A stretch of 64,000 nt of DNA from the NCBI RefSeq assembly GCF_963678635.1, contig NC_087064.1, positions 33,642,369 through 33,706,368 on the forward strand, read 5' to 3'. The translations under genes were made by a program, and so were the position numbers. The notes below the pieces were generated by a model. The model was given only the letters and a program-made list of their open reading frames with translations, was not told the origin of the DNA and searched no databases. Within the stretch, counting starts at the first letter, position 1; every line of letters begins with the position of its first letter. This document shows positions 32,746 to 43,425 of this stretch, in pieces. Origin of the DNA: Symsagittifera roscoffensis (lineage: Eukaryota; Xenacoelomorpha; Acoela; Convolutidae).

Positions 32746-33196
32746 TGGAACTATGGTTTCGTTGAAAACCTCCTTTAGAAGTATGGTCACGAAAATTTAC
32801 AAAAAAATCATAGTAACCGAGGTTAGACTCAGTAGTCCCCTCATCACATATTCCAGTCAAAACCTTGGAACTTTCCAGATATGAAAGTGATAATGTTAAA
32901 AATGAGGTGTTTAATGTTGATGTGTTTAAAATTAAACTCGATACGGGTTATAAATCTTCAACAAGAACACGCACCTCGATACGGGAAAATATATATAAAT
33001 AAACATTGTATTACCAATGAAAAAATTTCGTCGAAAGTTTTGTCAATGTTTGTTCCGAGTACGCAAGCGGCGTTCGCAGTATGTATTGCCAGGGAGATCC
33101 TATGTTTGAAAAAGCTGCCTGCCCTCTGTTCCACAGTACATGTGCTTTAAAAAAAGTTCAAAAATTACCATGCTGGGGCCGGGCGTTCCCTGCTTC

Positions 33197-34735
33197 TCAA
33201 AAGCTAGCGGCGGAAAAATTTCCATCGTCTATTAAGTCTTTATACTTATCAATTTTTCGTTCTGCTTCAGCGAGAAGTCCAAGTGGGGCTTTTGCAGGTA
33301 TCATTGCCCATTGCCCGCCATGATGTCTCGAACAAGGCCTCTCCATTGGCCTTTGTCGCTCGCGGCTTCTTTGCTGATTTCGAACCATTCCTTTACCCTC
33401 TTGTTTCATGCGGGGGGTTTGATGTGCTTTGAGGGTTCGTCTCGAATGATCTTTCGCCAAATATGCTTCACAGAGAAGGTTGGCCTTCGCCAGTTGTCAG
33501 CTTGCTCGAACACTAAAGCTGCATTGGGGATTTTTCTTTGGTCCATTCGGAGCACATGCCCCAGCCAATTCAACCTTCGAACAGTCATAGTTTCGGCCAG
33601 GTATGTCAGCCTAGATGTGTCCAACAGTTCAACCGTGGGGGTAGTAGTCGTTCTTCTGTGCAAGATGTGTCGTAGGCATCTGTTCTCGAATGCTTGGATG
33701 GATTTCAGATCCGACTGTTTGTTTGGCCAGCTTTCTCAACCGTAGAGCAAGACGCTCCGTACGCAGGCCATGTTAAGGTTTATTTTGGTGGTTTGTGGGA
33801 TTTTCTTGGCATTCCAGACGTTCTTCATGTTTTTGAAGCTGCCAGCTGCTTTCCCAATCCTTGATTTAATCTCCGGGGAGATGTTTCCATCAGGTTGGAT
33901 TTTGCTACCAAAATAATTGAAGTTCTCCATCATTTCGATGTCCTCGCCGTCTATTTGAAACGTCTGGGTTGGGTCTCGGGAACAAAATTTTGTCTTGCTG
34001 ATGTTAATCTGGAACCCAATGAGTGCTGCCTTCTCGTTGATTTTTGTTAGCAGTCTTTGCGCGTCTGGGCGGTTATCTTCAAGGAGGCAGATATCGTCTG
34101 CAAAAATGAGTTCTGCGACTGAGGTTTCGTCTAGCGCTATTCCGAGTCTTTCACTTTGCAGTGTTTCGTTCATGGTCCAGTTTATAGTGAGATTAAAAAA
34201 GAAAAAGGATAGAATCGAGCTTTGTCTGACTCCACTATCTATTTTGAAACTTTTGGAAAGGGAATTGTCAGCGCGGACTTGGCTATATGTCTCTGAATAG
34301 ATGGCTCTGAGCAGTTCAACTAGATCCTCAGGGAAGCCAAGGTTTCAGCATGTTGGCCAAATGCCGTTCCGATCTACGCTATCGAAGACCGATTTGAAAT
34401 CAAGGTTGGTGCAGCGTTTGAAATCAAGATTGGTGCAGCTCGCCGTTCTACGATTTGTCTGATGGCGACGATTTGGTCCCTGCAACCTCTTTTTCGAAAT
34501 TCCGCTTTAATTAGAACAATTAGTTCGGTCGCCTTTTCTGAAGTTGGGCGTGATCACAGCTGGGATCTCGCGTTTAATCCAGATGGCCTTTAACAGTTCG
34601 TTGAGCTTCTGGAGCAGTGGATTTCTTCATTTTGTCAATTCCTTCGGCTTTGTTTGCTTTCAGTTTGTCGATTGCATCGCGGATTTCTTGCATGGAGGGC
34701 GGTGTGTAACAGTCGCCTATTTCGGTCATATATGA
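33197..34735 (-). pseudogene. LINE reverse transcriptase fragment, unit 1
   Basis: Read from 34735 downward. It has an RT N-terminal block (PPSMQEIRDAIDKLKANKA), then frame breaks, a block with VDSGVRQ-like spacing (KIDSGVRQSSILSF), the catalytic FADDI at about 34110, the C-terminal block GFQINISKTKF and NYFGSKIQPDG, and LNMACVRSVLLYG. Beyond a stop comes the distal motif LNWLGHVLRMD at about 33560. This is the layout of a non-LTR (LINE) RT, 5'-truncated without an endonuclease. Several frameshifts and stops make it non-functional. The clade (CR1/L2-like or RTE-like) is not decidable by eye. Confidence 0.8.
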
Positions 34736-36038
34736 GGCTTAAGACAAATAGGCCCTATAACTATTGGCTCAAGAGTCAGGGACACTATCTTTTGTGTTTT
34801 TCTACCTCAAAAACGGTCGGAGCCATTTCGGTTCGCTTGCGACATGAGACTAGAACCCGATACAGCTTAAAGGCTACTACCAAAATATCACCCACTCTAG
34901 AAAATAAGAGCGTCACCATACTCAGGTCTCAAAATACCCAAAATACATGAACGCCGTTAAAAACCGGGTTGGAAAAATTCGTTAAGTTACTTTTTTATTG
35001 GACAGTGGAACTTTGATCCATTTCAGATGGATCAACCTAAAACTCGCCTTACCTCAACATAACAATCATAAAACACACTCGAGAAAACTAAATTTGGTAC
35101 ATACATAGCAGCACGCTTGAGAAACAGAGTAATTAAACTAATTAATGACTCTAGCATAAATATAGTCGAATATAACTCAAGAAGTCTTCTAACGACGAGT
35201 TCCAATCAAGGGAAATAAGTTTTGATTCAAGAAAGTAGTTTTTGATCTGGACCATTGGGAGACTTCACTTGTCCGCCTTTCCGTTGAAGGTTCACACTGG
35301 TCCAGTTGATTCTAGCTCTGCTCTCGTAATTGTTTGGTCTCCTATATCAGATAGGTCAGCTCTACTCTAGTTTTCTACGATGGAAATTGCGAATAGCAAT
35401 TTCCCATTGTATATATATTTGACAACCTTCTCGCTATTGTTAATTCGGTCGTTCTGATTTTTTATTTAATGTTTTCAGTTGTCGCGAGAAAACTGAGCAT
35501 GACAGACTCCATTCGAATTTTTGAAAAAAAAACTTCACTCCAAAATCACGTATTTTCGTGTTCCTCAAGGTCAAACTTCCAGATATGACCGACTGGCACA
35601 TACTCCCCGGACTCAAGATCGATGTCCTCATCGCGTGCTGCCGTCTGTCAGTGAATGCCCAGAAACCCGAGTGTTACTCAAGATACAGTGCCAGTGGTCA
35701 TTTACAGAAGTTTGCAGCAGACTTAAGTTTATCTACACCCCAAAATTCACAACCATGTAAAATTTTCACGCTATCGCTAAACAGCAATCAAAATCTGCAC
35801 ACACCTGCACTTGTGAATTTTCGCTTTTTAAGCTAGTAATTTAAATTTTGTTTTGTCCTATTCAATCAGGAAATTGTCATGCAGCATTTTGATTTATATA
35901 ACAAATATAATATATTAATAACAATATCTCATTTCTTAAAATTTCTTTTTGGTGAACCCAGATTTCATCCGAGTTCACCCTCGAGCCCCTTTCCCTCTCA
36001 AGACTCAAGACTCTAGATTTTCCCTTTGAGCCACCGGC

Positions 36039-36332
36039 TCACCTCGCGTTCTTCGCCCTCGAGGTACCAGACCCAGATGTATTTGACACCGTGATCTGAT
36101 TCAACAGTGCTTCTTCATCATCGGAGCTAATCACGATCTCCTCCCAAGCCTTCAGCTGTTCATAGGATCGCGTCAATTCCCTTTGCTCCTGCAATCTCTT
36201 CGCTTGATTGGGCAACCTCTTCACCCTCGACTCTCGGTTCAAACAGAAGGAATTGTGAAGACTCAGGCTAACGTTCTTCGCCAATTCTTCCTCTAGTATC
36301 GACTCCCTCGCCTTGGTGTTGTTTCTGGACAC
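36039..36332 (-). CDS. Unrecognised short ORF in tandem unit 1
   Basis: About 97 residues, hydrophilic, with a predicted helical charged segment (KARESILEEELAKN), a basic stretch and an acidic SSDDEEALL motif, ending GSGTS-AKNAR. A possible acceptor (ttggtag) lies just upstream on minus, so it could be a terminal exon captured by the repeat. Not part of the RT. Same strand as the LINE fragment but 1.3 kb upstream of it. I do not recognise it. Confidence 0.3.
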   Translation of the reverse strand: MSRNNTKARESILEEELAKNVSLSLHNSFCLNRESRVKRLPNQAKRLQEQRELTRSYEQLKAWEEIVISSDDEEALLNQITVSNTSGSGTSRAKNAR

Positions 36333-36341
36333 TCTACCAAC

Positions 36342-39300
36342 AAATTTACAAAAAAATCATAGTAACCGAGGTTAGACTCAGTAGTCCCCTCATCACATAT
36401 TCCAGTCAAAACCTTGGAACTTTCCAGATATGAAAGTGATAATGTTAAAAATGAGGTGTTTAATGTTGATGTGTTTAAAATTAAACTCGATACGGGTTAT
36501 AAATCTTCAACAAGAACACGCACCTCGATACGGGAAAATATATATAAATAAACATTGTATTACCAATGAAAAAATTTCGTCGAAAGTTTTGTCAATGTTT
36601 GTTCCGAGTACGCAAGTGGCGTTCGCAGTATGTATTGCCAGGGAGATCCTATGTTTGAAAAAGCTGCCTGCCCTCTGTTCCACAGTACATGTGCTTTAAA
36701 AAAGTTCAAAAAATACCATGCTGGGGCCGGGCGTTCCCTGCTTCTCAAAAGCTAGCGGCGGAAAAATTTCCATCGTCTATTAAGTCTTTATACTTATCAA
36801 TTTTTCGTTCTGCTTCAGCGAGAAGTCCAAGTGGGGCTTTTGCAGGTATCATTGCCCATTGCCCGCCATGATGTCTCGAACAAGGCCTCTCCATTGGCCT
36901 TTGTCGCTCGCGGCTTCTTTGCTGATTTCGAACCATTCCTTTACCCTCTTGTTTCATGCGGGGGTTTGATGTGCTTTGAGGGTTCGTCTCGAATGATCTT
37001 TCGCCAAATATGCTTCACAGAGAAGGTTGGCCTTCGCCAGTTGTCAGCTTGCTCGAACACTAAAGCTGCATTGGGGATTTTTCTTTGGTCCATTCGGAGC
37101 ACATACCCCAGCCACTTCAACCTTCGAACAGTTATAGTTTCGGCCAGGTATGTCAGCCTAGATGTGTCCAACAGTTCAACCGTGGGGGTAGTAGTCGTTC
37201 TTCTGTGCAAGATGTGTCGTAGGCATCTGTTCTCGAATGCTTGGATGGATTTCAGATCCGACTGTTTGTTTGACCAGCTTTCTCAACCGTAGAGCAAGAC
37301 GCTCCGTACGCAGGCCATGTTAAGGTTTATTTTGATGATTTGTGGGATTTTCTTGGCATTCCAGACGTTCTTCATGTTTTTGAAGCTGCCAGCTGCTTTT
37401 CCAATCCTTGATTTAATCTCCGGGGAGATGTTTCCATCAGGTTGGATTTTGCTACCAAAATAATTGAAGTTCTCCATCATTTCGATGTCCTCGCCGTCGA
37501 TTTGAAACGTCTGGGTTGGGTCTCGGGAACAAAATTTTGTCTTGCTGATGTTAATCTGGAACCCAATGAGTGCTGCCTTCTCGGTGATTTTTGTTAGCAG
37601 TCTTTACGCGTCTGGGCGGTTATCTTCAAGGAGGCAGATATCGTCTGCAAAAATGAGTTCTGCGACTGAGGTTTCGTCTAGCGCTATTCCGAGTCTTTCA
37701 CTTTGCAGTGTTTCGTTCATGGTCCAGTTTATAGTGAGATTAAAAAAGAAAAAGGATAGAATCGAGCTTTGTCTGACTCCACTATCTATTTTGAAACTTT
37801 TGGAAAGGGAATTGTCAGCGCGGACTTGGCTATACGTCTCTGAATAGATGGCTCTGAGCAGTTCAACTAGATCCTCAGGGAAGCCAAGGTTTCAGCATGT
37901 TGGCCAAATGCCGTTCCGATCTACGCTATCGAAGACCGATTTGAAATCAAGGTTGGTGCAGCGTTTGAAATCAAGATTGGTGCAGCTCGCCGTTCTACGA
38001 TTTGTCTGATGGCGACGATTTGGTCCCTGCAACCTCTTTTTCGAAATTCCGCTTTAATTAGAACAATTAGTTCGGTCGCCTTTTCTGAAGTTGGGCGTGA
38101 TCACAGCTGGGATCTCGCGTTTAATCCAGATGGCCTTTAACAGTTCGTTGAGCTTCTGGAGCAGTGGATTTCTTCATTTTGTCAATTCCTTCGGCTTTGT
38201 TTGCTTTCAGTTTGTCAATTGCATCGCGGATTTCTTGCATGGAGGGCGGTGTGTAACAGTAGCCTACTTCGGTCATATATGAGGCTTAAGACAAATAGGC
38301 CCTATAACTATTGGCTCAAGAGTCAGGGACACTATCTTTTGTGTTTTTCTACCTCAAAAACGGTCGGAGCCAATTCGGTTCGCTTGCGACATGAGACTAG
38401 AACCCGATACAGCTTAAAGGCTACTACCAAAATATCACCCACTCTAGAAAATAAGAGCGTCACCATACTCAGGTCTCAAAATACCCAAAATACATGAACG
38501 CCGTTAAAAACCGGGTTGGAAAAATTCGTTAAGTTACTTTTTTATTGGACAGTGGAACTTTGATCCATTTCAGATGGATCAACCTAAAACTCGCCTTACC
38601 TCAACATAACAATCATAAAACACACTCGAGAAAACTAAATTTGGTACATACATAGCAGCACGCTTGAGAAACAGAGTAATTAAACTAATTAATGACTCTA
38701 GCATAAATATAGTCGAATATAACTCAAGAAGTCTTCTAACGACGAGTTCCAATCAAGGGAAATAAGTTTTGATTCAAGAAAGTAGTTTTTGATCTGGACC
38801 ATTGGGAGACTTCACTTGTCCGCCTTTCCGTTGAAGGTTCACACTGGTCCAGTTGATTCTAGCTCTGCTCTCGTAATTGTTTGGTCTCCTATATCAGATA
38901 GGTCAGCTCTACTCTAGTTTTCTACGATGGAAATTGCGAATAGCAATTTCCCATTGTATATATATTTGACAACCTTATCGCTATTGTTAATTCGGTCGTT
39001 CTGATTTTTTATTTGATGTTTTCAGTTGTCGCGAGAAAACTGAGCATGACAGACTCCATTCGAATTTTTGAAAAAAAAACTTCACTCCAAAATCACGTAT
39101 TTTCGTGTTCCTCAAGGTCAAACTTCCAGATATGACCGACTGGCACATACTCCCCGGACTCAAGATCGATGTCCTCATCGCGTGCTGCCGTCTGTCAGTG
39201 AATGCCCAGAAACCCGAGTGTTACTCAAGATACAGTGCCAGTGGTCATTTACAGAAGTTTGCAGCAGACTTAAGTTTATCTACACCCCAAAATTCACAAC

Positions 39301-39888
39301 CATGTAAAATTTTCACGCTATCGCTAAACAGCAATCAAAATCTGCACACACCTGCACTTGTGAATTTTCGCTTTTTAAGCTAGTAATTTAAATTTTGTTT
39401 TGTCCTATTCAATCAGGAAATTGTCTTGCAGCATTTTGATTTATATAACAAATATAATATATTAATAACAATATCTCATTTCTTAAAATTTCTTTTTGGT
39501 GAACCCAGATTTCATCCGAGTTCACCCTCGAGCCCCTTTCCCTCTCAAGACTCAAGACTCTAGATTTTCCCTTTGAGCCACCGGCTCACCTCGCGTTCTT
39601 CGCCTTCGAGGTACCAGACCCAGATGTATTTGACACCGTGATCTGATTCAACAGTGCTTCTTCATCATCGGAGCTAATCACGATCTCCTCCCAAGCCTTC
39701 AGCTGTTCATAGGATCGCGTCAATTCCCTTTGCTCCTGCAATCTCTTCGCTTGATTGGGCAACCTCTTCACCCTCGACTCTCGGTTCAAACAGAAGGAAT
39801 TGTGAAGACTCAGGCTAACGTTCTTCGCCAATTCTTCCTCTAGTATCGACTCCCTCGCCTTGGTGTTGTTTCTGGACACTCTACCAAC
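36342..39888. repeat. 3.55-kb tandem unit, copy 2
   Basis: 3547 bp, same start and content as copy 1. Confidence 0.92.
36745..38282 (-). pseudogene. LINE reverse transcriptase fragment, unit 2
   Basis: Near-identical to 33197-34735, with the same stops and frame breaks plus its own substitutions (for example an extra stop between FADDI and the MMENFNYFG block). Shared lesions show that the element was already dead before the tandem duplication. Confidence 0.8.
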
Positions 39889-39957
39889 AAATTTACAAAA
39901 AAAATCATAGTAACCGAGGTTAGACTCAGTAGTCCCCTCATCACATATTCCAGTCAA
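39586..39957 (-). CDS. Unrecognised short ORF in tandem unit 2 (123 aa)
   Basis: Copy of 36039-36332. An A-run one base longer near 39900 opens the frame upstream into an ATG-started N-terminal extension (CDEGTTESNLGYYDFF). The extension comes from the start of the next unit, so the longer form is created by the repeat junction. Confidence 0.25.
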   Translation of the reverse strand: MTGICDEGTTESNLGYYDFFCKFVGRVSRNNTKARESILEEELAKNVSLSLHNSFCLNRESRVKRLPNQAKRLQEQRELTRSYEQLKAWEEIVISSDDEEALLNQITVSNTSGSGTSKAKNAR

Positions 39958-41220
39958 AACCTTGGAACTTTCCAGATATGAAAGTGATAATGTTAAAAAT
40001 GAGGTGTTTAATGTTGATGTGTTTAAAATTAAACTCGATACGGGTTATAAATCTTCAACAAGAACACGCACCTCGATACGGGAAAATATATATAAATAAA
40101 CATTGTATTACCAATGAAAAAATTTCGTCGAAAGTTTTGTCAATGTTTGTTCCGAGTACGCAAGCGGCGTTCGCAGTATGTATTGCCAGGGAGATCCTAT
40201 GTTTGAAAAAGCTGCCTGCCCTCTGTTCCACAGTACATGTGCTTTAAAAAAAGTTCAAAAAATACCATGCTGGGGCCGGGCGTTCCCTGCTTCTCAAAAG
40301 CTAGCGGCGGAAAAATTACCATCGTCTATTAAGTCTTTATACTTATCAATTTTTCGTTCTGCTTCAGCGAGAAGTCCAAGTGGGGCTTTTGCAGGTATCA
40401 TTGCCCATTGCCCGCCATGATGTCTCGAACAAGGCCTCTCCATTGGCCTTTGTCGCTCGCGGCTTCTTTGCTGATTTCGAACCATTCCTTTACCCTCTTG
40501 TTTCATGCGGGGGGTTTGATGTGCTTTGAGGGTTCGTCTCGAATGATCTTTCGCCAAATATGCTTCACAGAGAAGGTTGGCCTTCGCCAGTTGTCAGCTT
40601 GCTCGAACACTAAAGCTGCATTGGGGATTTTTCTTTGGTCCATTCGGAGCACATGCCCCAGCCACTTCAACCTTCGAACAGTTATAGTTTCGGCCAGGTA
40701 TGTCAGCCTAGATGTGTCCAACAGTTCAACCGTGGGGGTAGTAGTCGTTCTTCTGTGCAAGATGTGTCGTAGGCATCTGTTCTCGAATGCTTGGATGGAT
40801 TTCAGATCCGACTGTTTGTTTGGCCAGCTTTCTCAACCGTAGAGCAAGACGCTCCGTACGCAGGCCATGTTAAGGTTTATTTTGGTGGTTTGTGGGATTT
40901 TCTTGGCATTCCAGACGTTCTTCATGTTTTTGAAGCTGCCAGCTGCTTTCCCAATCCTTGATTTAATCTCCGGGGAGATGTTTCCATCAGGTTGGATTTT
41001 GCTACCAAAATAATTGAAGTTCTCCATCATTTCGATGTCCTCGCCGTCGATTTGAAACGTCTGGGTTGGGTCTCGGGAACAAAATTTTGTCTTGCTGATG
41101 TTAATCTGGAACCCAATGAGTGCTGCCTTCTCGGTGATTTTTGTTAGCAGTCTTTGCGCGTCTGGGCGGTTATCTTCAAGGAGGCAGATATCGTCTGCAA
41201 AAATGAGTTCTGCGACTGAG
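39889..41220. repeat. 3.55-kb tandem unit, copy 3 (truncated)
   Basis: Matches the first 1.33 kb of the unit and breaks off after gttctgcgactgag at 41220, inside the RT, where it abuts the large retroelement. Confidence 0.9.
40294..41220 (-). pseudogene. LINE reverse transcriptase fragment, unit 3 (truncated)
   Basis: Retains FADDI through the distal LKWLGHVLRMD motif. The RT frame runs directly into the retroelement's frame at the junction; the ATG-started ORF 40833-41225 is a junction artefact. Confidence 0.8.
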
Positions 41221-41562
41221 TCCAACCTTCCAGCTCTTGATGCGTTTCTGGGTTACCTGCAACACCCCGGGCCATGACTCCTTACTCAACGCGGTCACCA
41301 AGTGGTGTTCTGACTCTAGCCTCTCCAGTGACCGGAGACTGCACATTCTCGAGAAGAATCCCAGAGCTGTTGCTAGGTTCACCGTGGTACTCGCGTAACA
41401 CTCAGCCACGATCTGTAATTCACTCTTCTCCCTTTCGGTAATGTCTTCAAACCAGGTGACTAGATCTTCTTTCCGGAAGGACTGTATCATGACGCATGAC
41501 CGTCCATCACAGGTGTGCTCGCCATTTCCACACGTCGAATCAAGACAACTGCCCAGCTCCAT
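41221..41562 (-). CDS. Accessory ORF G of the large element (3'-truncated)
   Basis: ATG at 41562, 11 codons after the TAA of ORF F and in the same frame. It has a cysteine-rich start (LGSCLDSTCGNGEHTCDG) followed by a helical region rich in Glu, Leu and Arg. The sequence is cut at the LINE junction, after which the frame runs into unrelated DNA. No family recognised. Confidence 0.4.
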
Positions 41563-41592
41563 TTTCTTCACCGACCCTAGTCTACTCGTCGT

Positions 41593-41802
41593 TTAACTTG
41601 ACTCCTTCACCTGAGACAGGATCAGTCTGTTCACTATGCTCAATGTCGCCAGATCTTGGTCCTCCGCTGGTGCTAATCTCACTCGCTCCGTGACTTCCTC
41701 GATCAGGCTCGCATGGGGATGCGGACACCAGGAGGGCCTCAGCAATTTCCACACCACTCCCAGATTCGTGACCAACATGCCATTCCCGTTACCCATCTTC
41801 AT
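41593..41802 (-). CDS. Accessory ORF F of the large element
   Basis: 69 residues from ATG at 41802, ending in TAA, in frame with E and G. Contains SWCPHPHASLIEEVTERV and a helical Leu/Glu-rich end. No family recognised. Its short length favours it being a segment of a longer product interrupted by stops. Confidence 0.4.
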   Translation of the reverse strand: MKMGNGNGMLVTNLGVVWKLLRPSWCPHPHASLIEEVTERVRLAPAEDQDLATLSIVNRLILSQVKESS

Positions 41803-41811
41803 TTCGACACT

Positions 41812-42537
41812 TTAACTTGAGCGCGGCACACTTATCACCTCCGGTGTCTTCTCGAGAATGAAACCTAAGCTAGGTCTCTGTCTCTCTACAGTGTCTATCT
41901 CCACTATCTTCTCTGTCCAGAACTTTGGCAGCTTCGCCACCTCGTAGTTTCTGTGAGCGCCTCCGGCTTCCGAGTCCAGGAAAGGGTTGTACGCCATCCC
42001 CATCACTCCAGACACATACTGGTACTCTCCCTTCTTATTGGGTTTCAAGTACTCTCCTGATGAGGCCAAGTTACGGTGCACGTCGTGTTTCTCCTCGAAC
42101 TTCTTGTTGTAGAATCTCCGTATCTCATCTAACTTCCTGTGGCTCTCTAGAGACTGTCTGGAACCATCCTCCTTTTCTATCCCAGTACTCTGGTATATAT
42201 TCAAGATGACTGCTGAGACTCTCCTTTCCATTGCTTTACTCCCAGTTGCTCTTTGCTGGCATGCTAGGATGGTGCTGTCAGTCATCACCGACATTATCCA
42301 CCTCAAGAAACAAGTAGCGTCTCTCCTCCTTGCCAGGCTCAAGCCTGAGTTATCCCTAGCCACGTGTTGCATCAATGTCTGATATATTTCTAGACTTTTT
42401 CCACCCAACTTCAACTTGTCGTGCCAGGTCAGCGTTTCCAACTCTATCCCCACCAGGCTCCACGCGAACATCAATTGTCCTGCTGTTCTAACAAAGGGAA
42501 TTGCCATCAATGGCGACGCCGATGAGGATGTCCTCAT
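41812..42537 (-). CDS. Accessory ORF E of the large element
   Basis: 241 residues. The ATG at 42537 is the third codon after the TAA of ORF D, in the same frame. Mostly helical, with RRRDATCFLRW and a C-terminal part rich in aromatic and charged residues (GEYQYVSGVMGMAYNPF). No catalytic motif or membrane segment recognised. Present only in copy X, so its integrity cannot be compared. Confidence 0.5.
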   Translation of the reverse strand: MRTSSSASPLMAIPFVRTAGQLMFAWSLVGIELETLTWHDKLKLGGKSLEIYQTLMQHVARDNSGLSLARRRDATCFLRWIMSVMTDSTILACQQRATGSKAMERRVSAVILNIYQSTGIEKEDGSRQSLESHRKLDEIRRFYNKKFEEKHDVHRNLASSGEYLKPNKKGEYQYVSGVMGMAYNPFLDSEAGGAHRNYEVAKLPKFWTEKIVEIDTVERQRPSLGFILEKTPEVISVPRSS

Positions 42538-42543
42538 CGCTTC

Positions 42544-43413
42544 TTAAAAATAATCCCACAACAAATTCTGCCAAGTTCTCCTCAGATGGCTCCCCAATTC
42601 CAATTTTTTAATATCAGCCTTCTGCTGGGTAGCCCAGTTGTGTCGTTTGCGTGACACTCCACTGTCGAGCTTCTTTAGGCAGTCTTCCAATTCCTTCAAT
42701 GTTTCCAGGGCCACCCACCACGGTCGGGAGGTGTTCCTCGTTTTATTCTTCTCAAGAGGATCGCTAGTCACTTGCTTCCCAGTGGCCTGATGTTCATTTG
42801 AGACCCATTCTTTGCCGACGTCCACTTCCCATGTCTGCCCGCTCGTCGAACCTCGTTTCATCTTTGTCCTCTGAGGCTTGAAGTCTTCTTCCGTTGTCGA
42901 GTTGGTGGGAACCTCCATCTCTCTTTCTACCTCGAGCAGTTTCCTTGGTTCGTAGCTACTCTTGTAGGCTGCTGTCTTCCATCGTGCCAGAACCATGGGG
43001 GCCGTCTCTCTCGAGTTTTTCTCCGAGACCGCATCCGCCGAAGGACTACCCAATCCCTCTACCTCTCTCTTCCTCTTGCGAGACCTCACGTCTTTACTTG
43101 GGGGCGTTGCCGTTATCATTACTGATTCGACCTCCTTGTCTCCATCCAACCCTTCCAACTCTTGCTTCCCCCTTGCTCGAGCCTTAAGGATATTAGTACT
43201 TTTAATTATATTACTAGTTCCGACCTTATCCTCCCTTACACTTTCAATTATTTTATTGACAGTTTTTTCTCTCAGAGTAGAGCTGTCTTTACATTCGTCT
43301 TCTTTGGTCTTTCGTGATGCCTTTCTCAACTCGACCATCTTGCTCAGCAGTTCTCTTCTGGCTTTCTCCTCCAGACCCGTCCCCATCAGGACAGGCTCTC
43401 CGAACTTCACCAC
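42544..43413 (-). CDS. Accessory ORF D of the large element, basic protein
   Basis: About 289 residues if read from the GTG at 43413; the first ATG is at 43386. Highly charged: Lys/Arg/Glu-rich with a clear basic cluster (SRKRKREVEG) resembling a nuclear localisation signal and a basic C-terminal half (SRKRHNW). It lies in frame with ORF C after a TAA, so it may be the C-terminal half of the same product. No known domain recognised. Plausibly nucleic-acid binding, by composition only. Confidence 0.45.
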   Translation of the reverse strand: MVKFGEPVLMGTGLEEKARRELLSKMVELRKASRKTKEDECKDSSTLREKTVNKIIESVREDKVGTSNIIKSTNILKARARGKQELEGLDGDKEVESVMITATPPSKDVRSRKRKREVEGLGSPSADAVSEKNSRETAPMVLARWKTAAYKSSYEPRKLLEVEREMEVPTNSTTEEDFKPQRTKMKRGSTSGQTWEVDVGKEWVSNEHQATGKQVTSDPLEKNKTRNTSRPWWVALETLKELEDCLKKLDSGVSRKRHNWATQQKADIKKLELGSHLRRTWQNLLWDYF

Positions 43414-43425
43414 TGTGTCCCACAG

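Larger units (their letters stand above)
32793..36341. repeat. 3.55-kb tandem unit, copy 1
   Basis: Head-to-tail repeat starting aaatttacaaaaaaatcatag. Copies 1 and 2 differ at only a few dozen sites by eye (for example caagcggcg against caagtggcg). Each unit contains a minus-strand LINE reverse-transcriptase fragment on its left half, about 1.3 kb of non-coding DNA and a short unrecognised minus-strand ORF at its right end. Confidence 0.92.

Noticed and set aside
32525-32860. Minus-strand ORF upstream of the PHRF1-like gene considered as its N-terminus
   Set aside because: It is in another frame, made of a PHD relic, the start of the LINE unit and intron-like sequence.
35521-35836. Plus-strand overlapping ORFs in the LINE unit considered as an exon
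   Set aside because: No domain, no clear splice sites in a consistent frame; retained only as unexplained sequence of the unit.
33081-41277. Many plus-strand ORFs in the tandem units
   Set aside because: They are antisense shadows of the minus-strand LINE reverse transcriptase.
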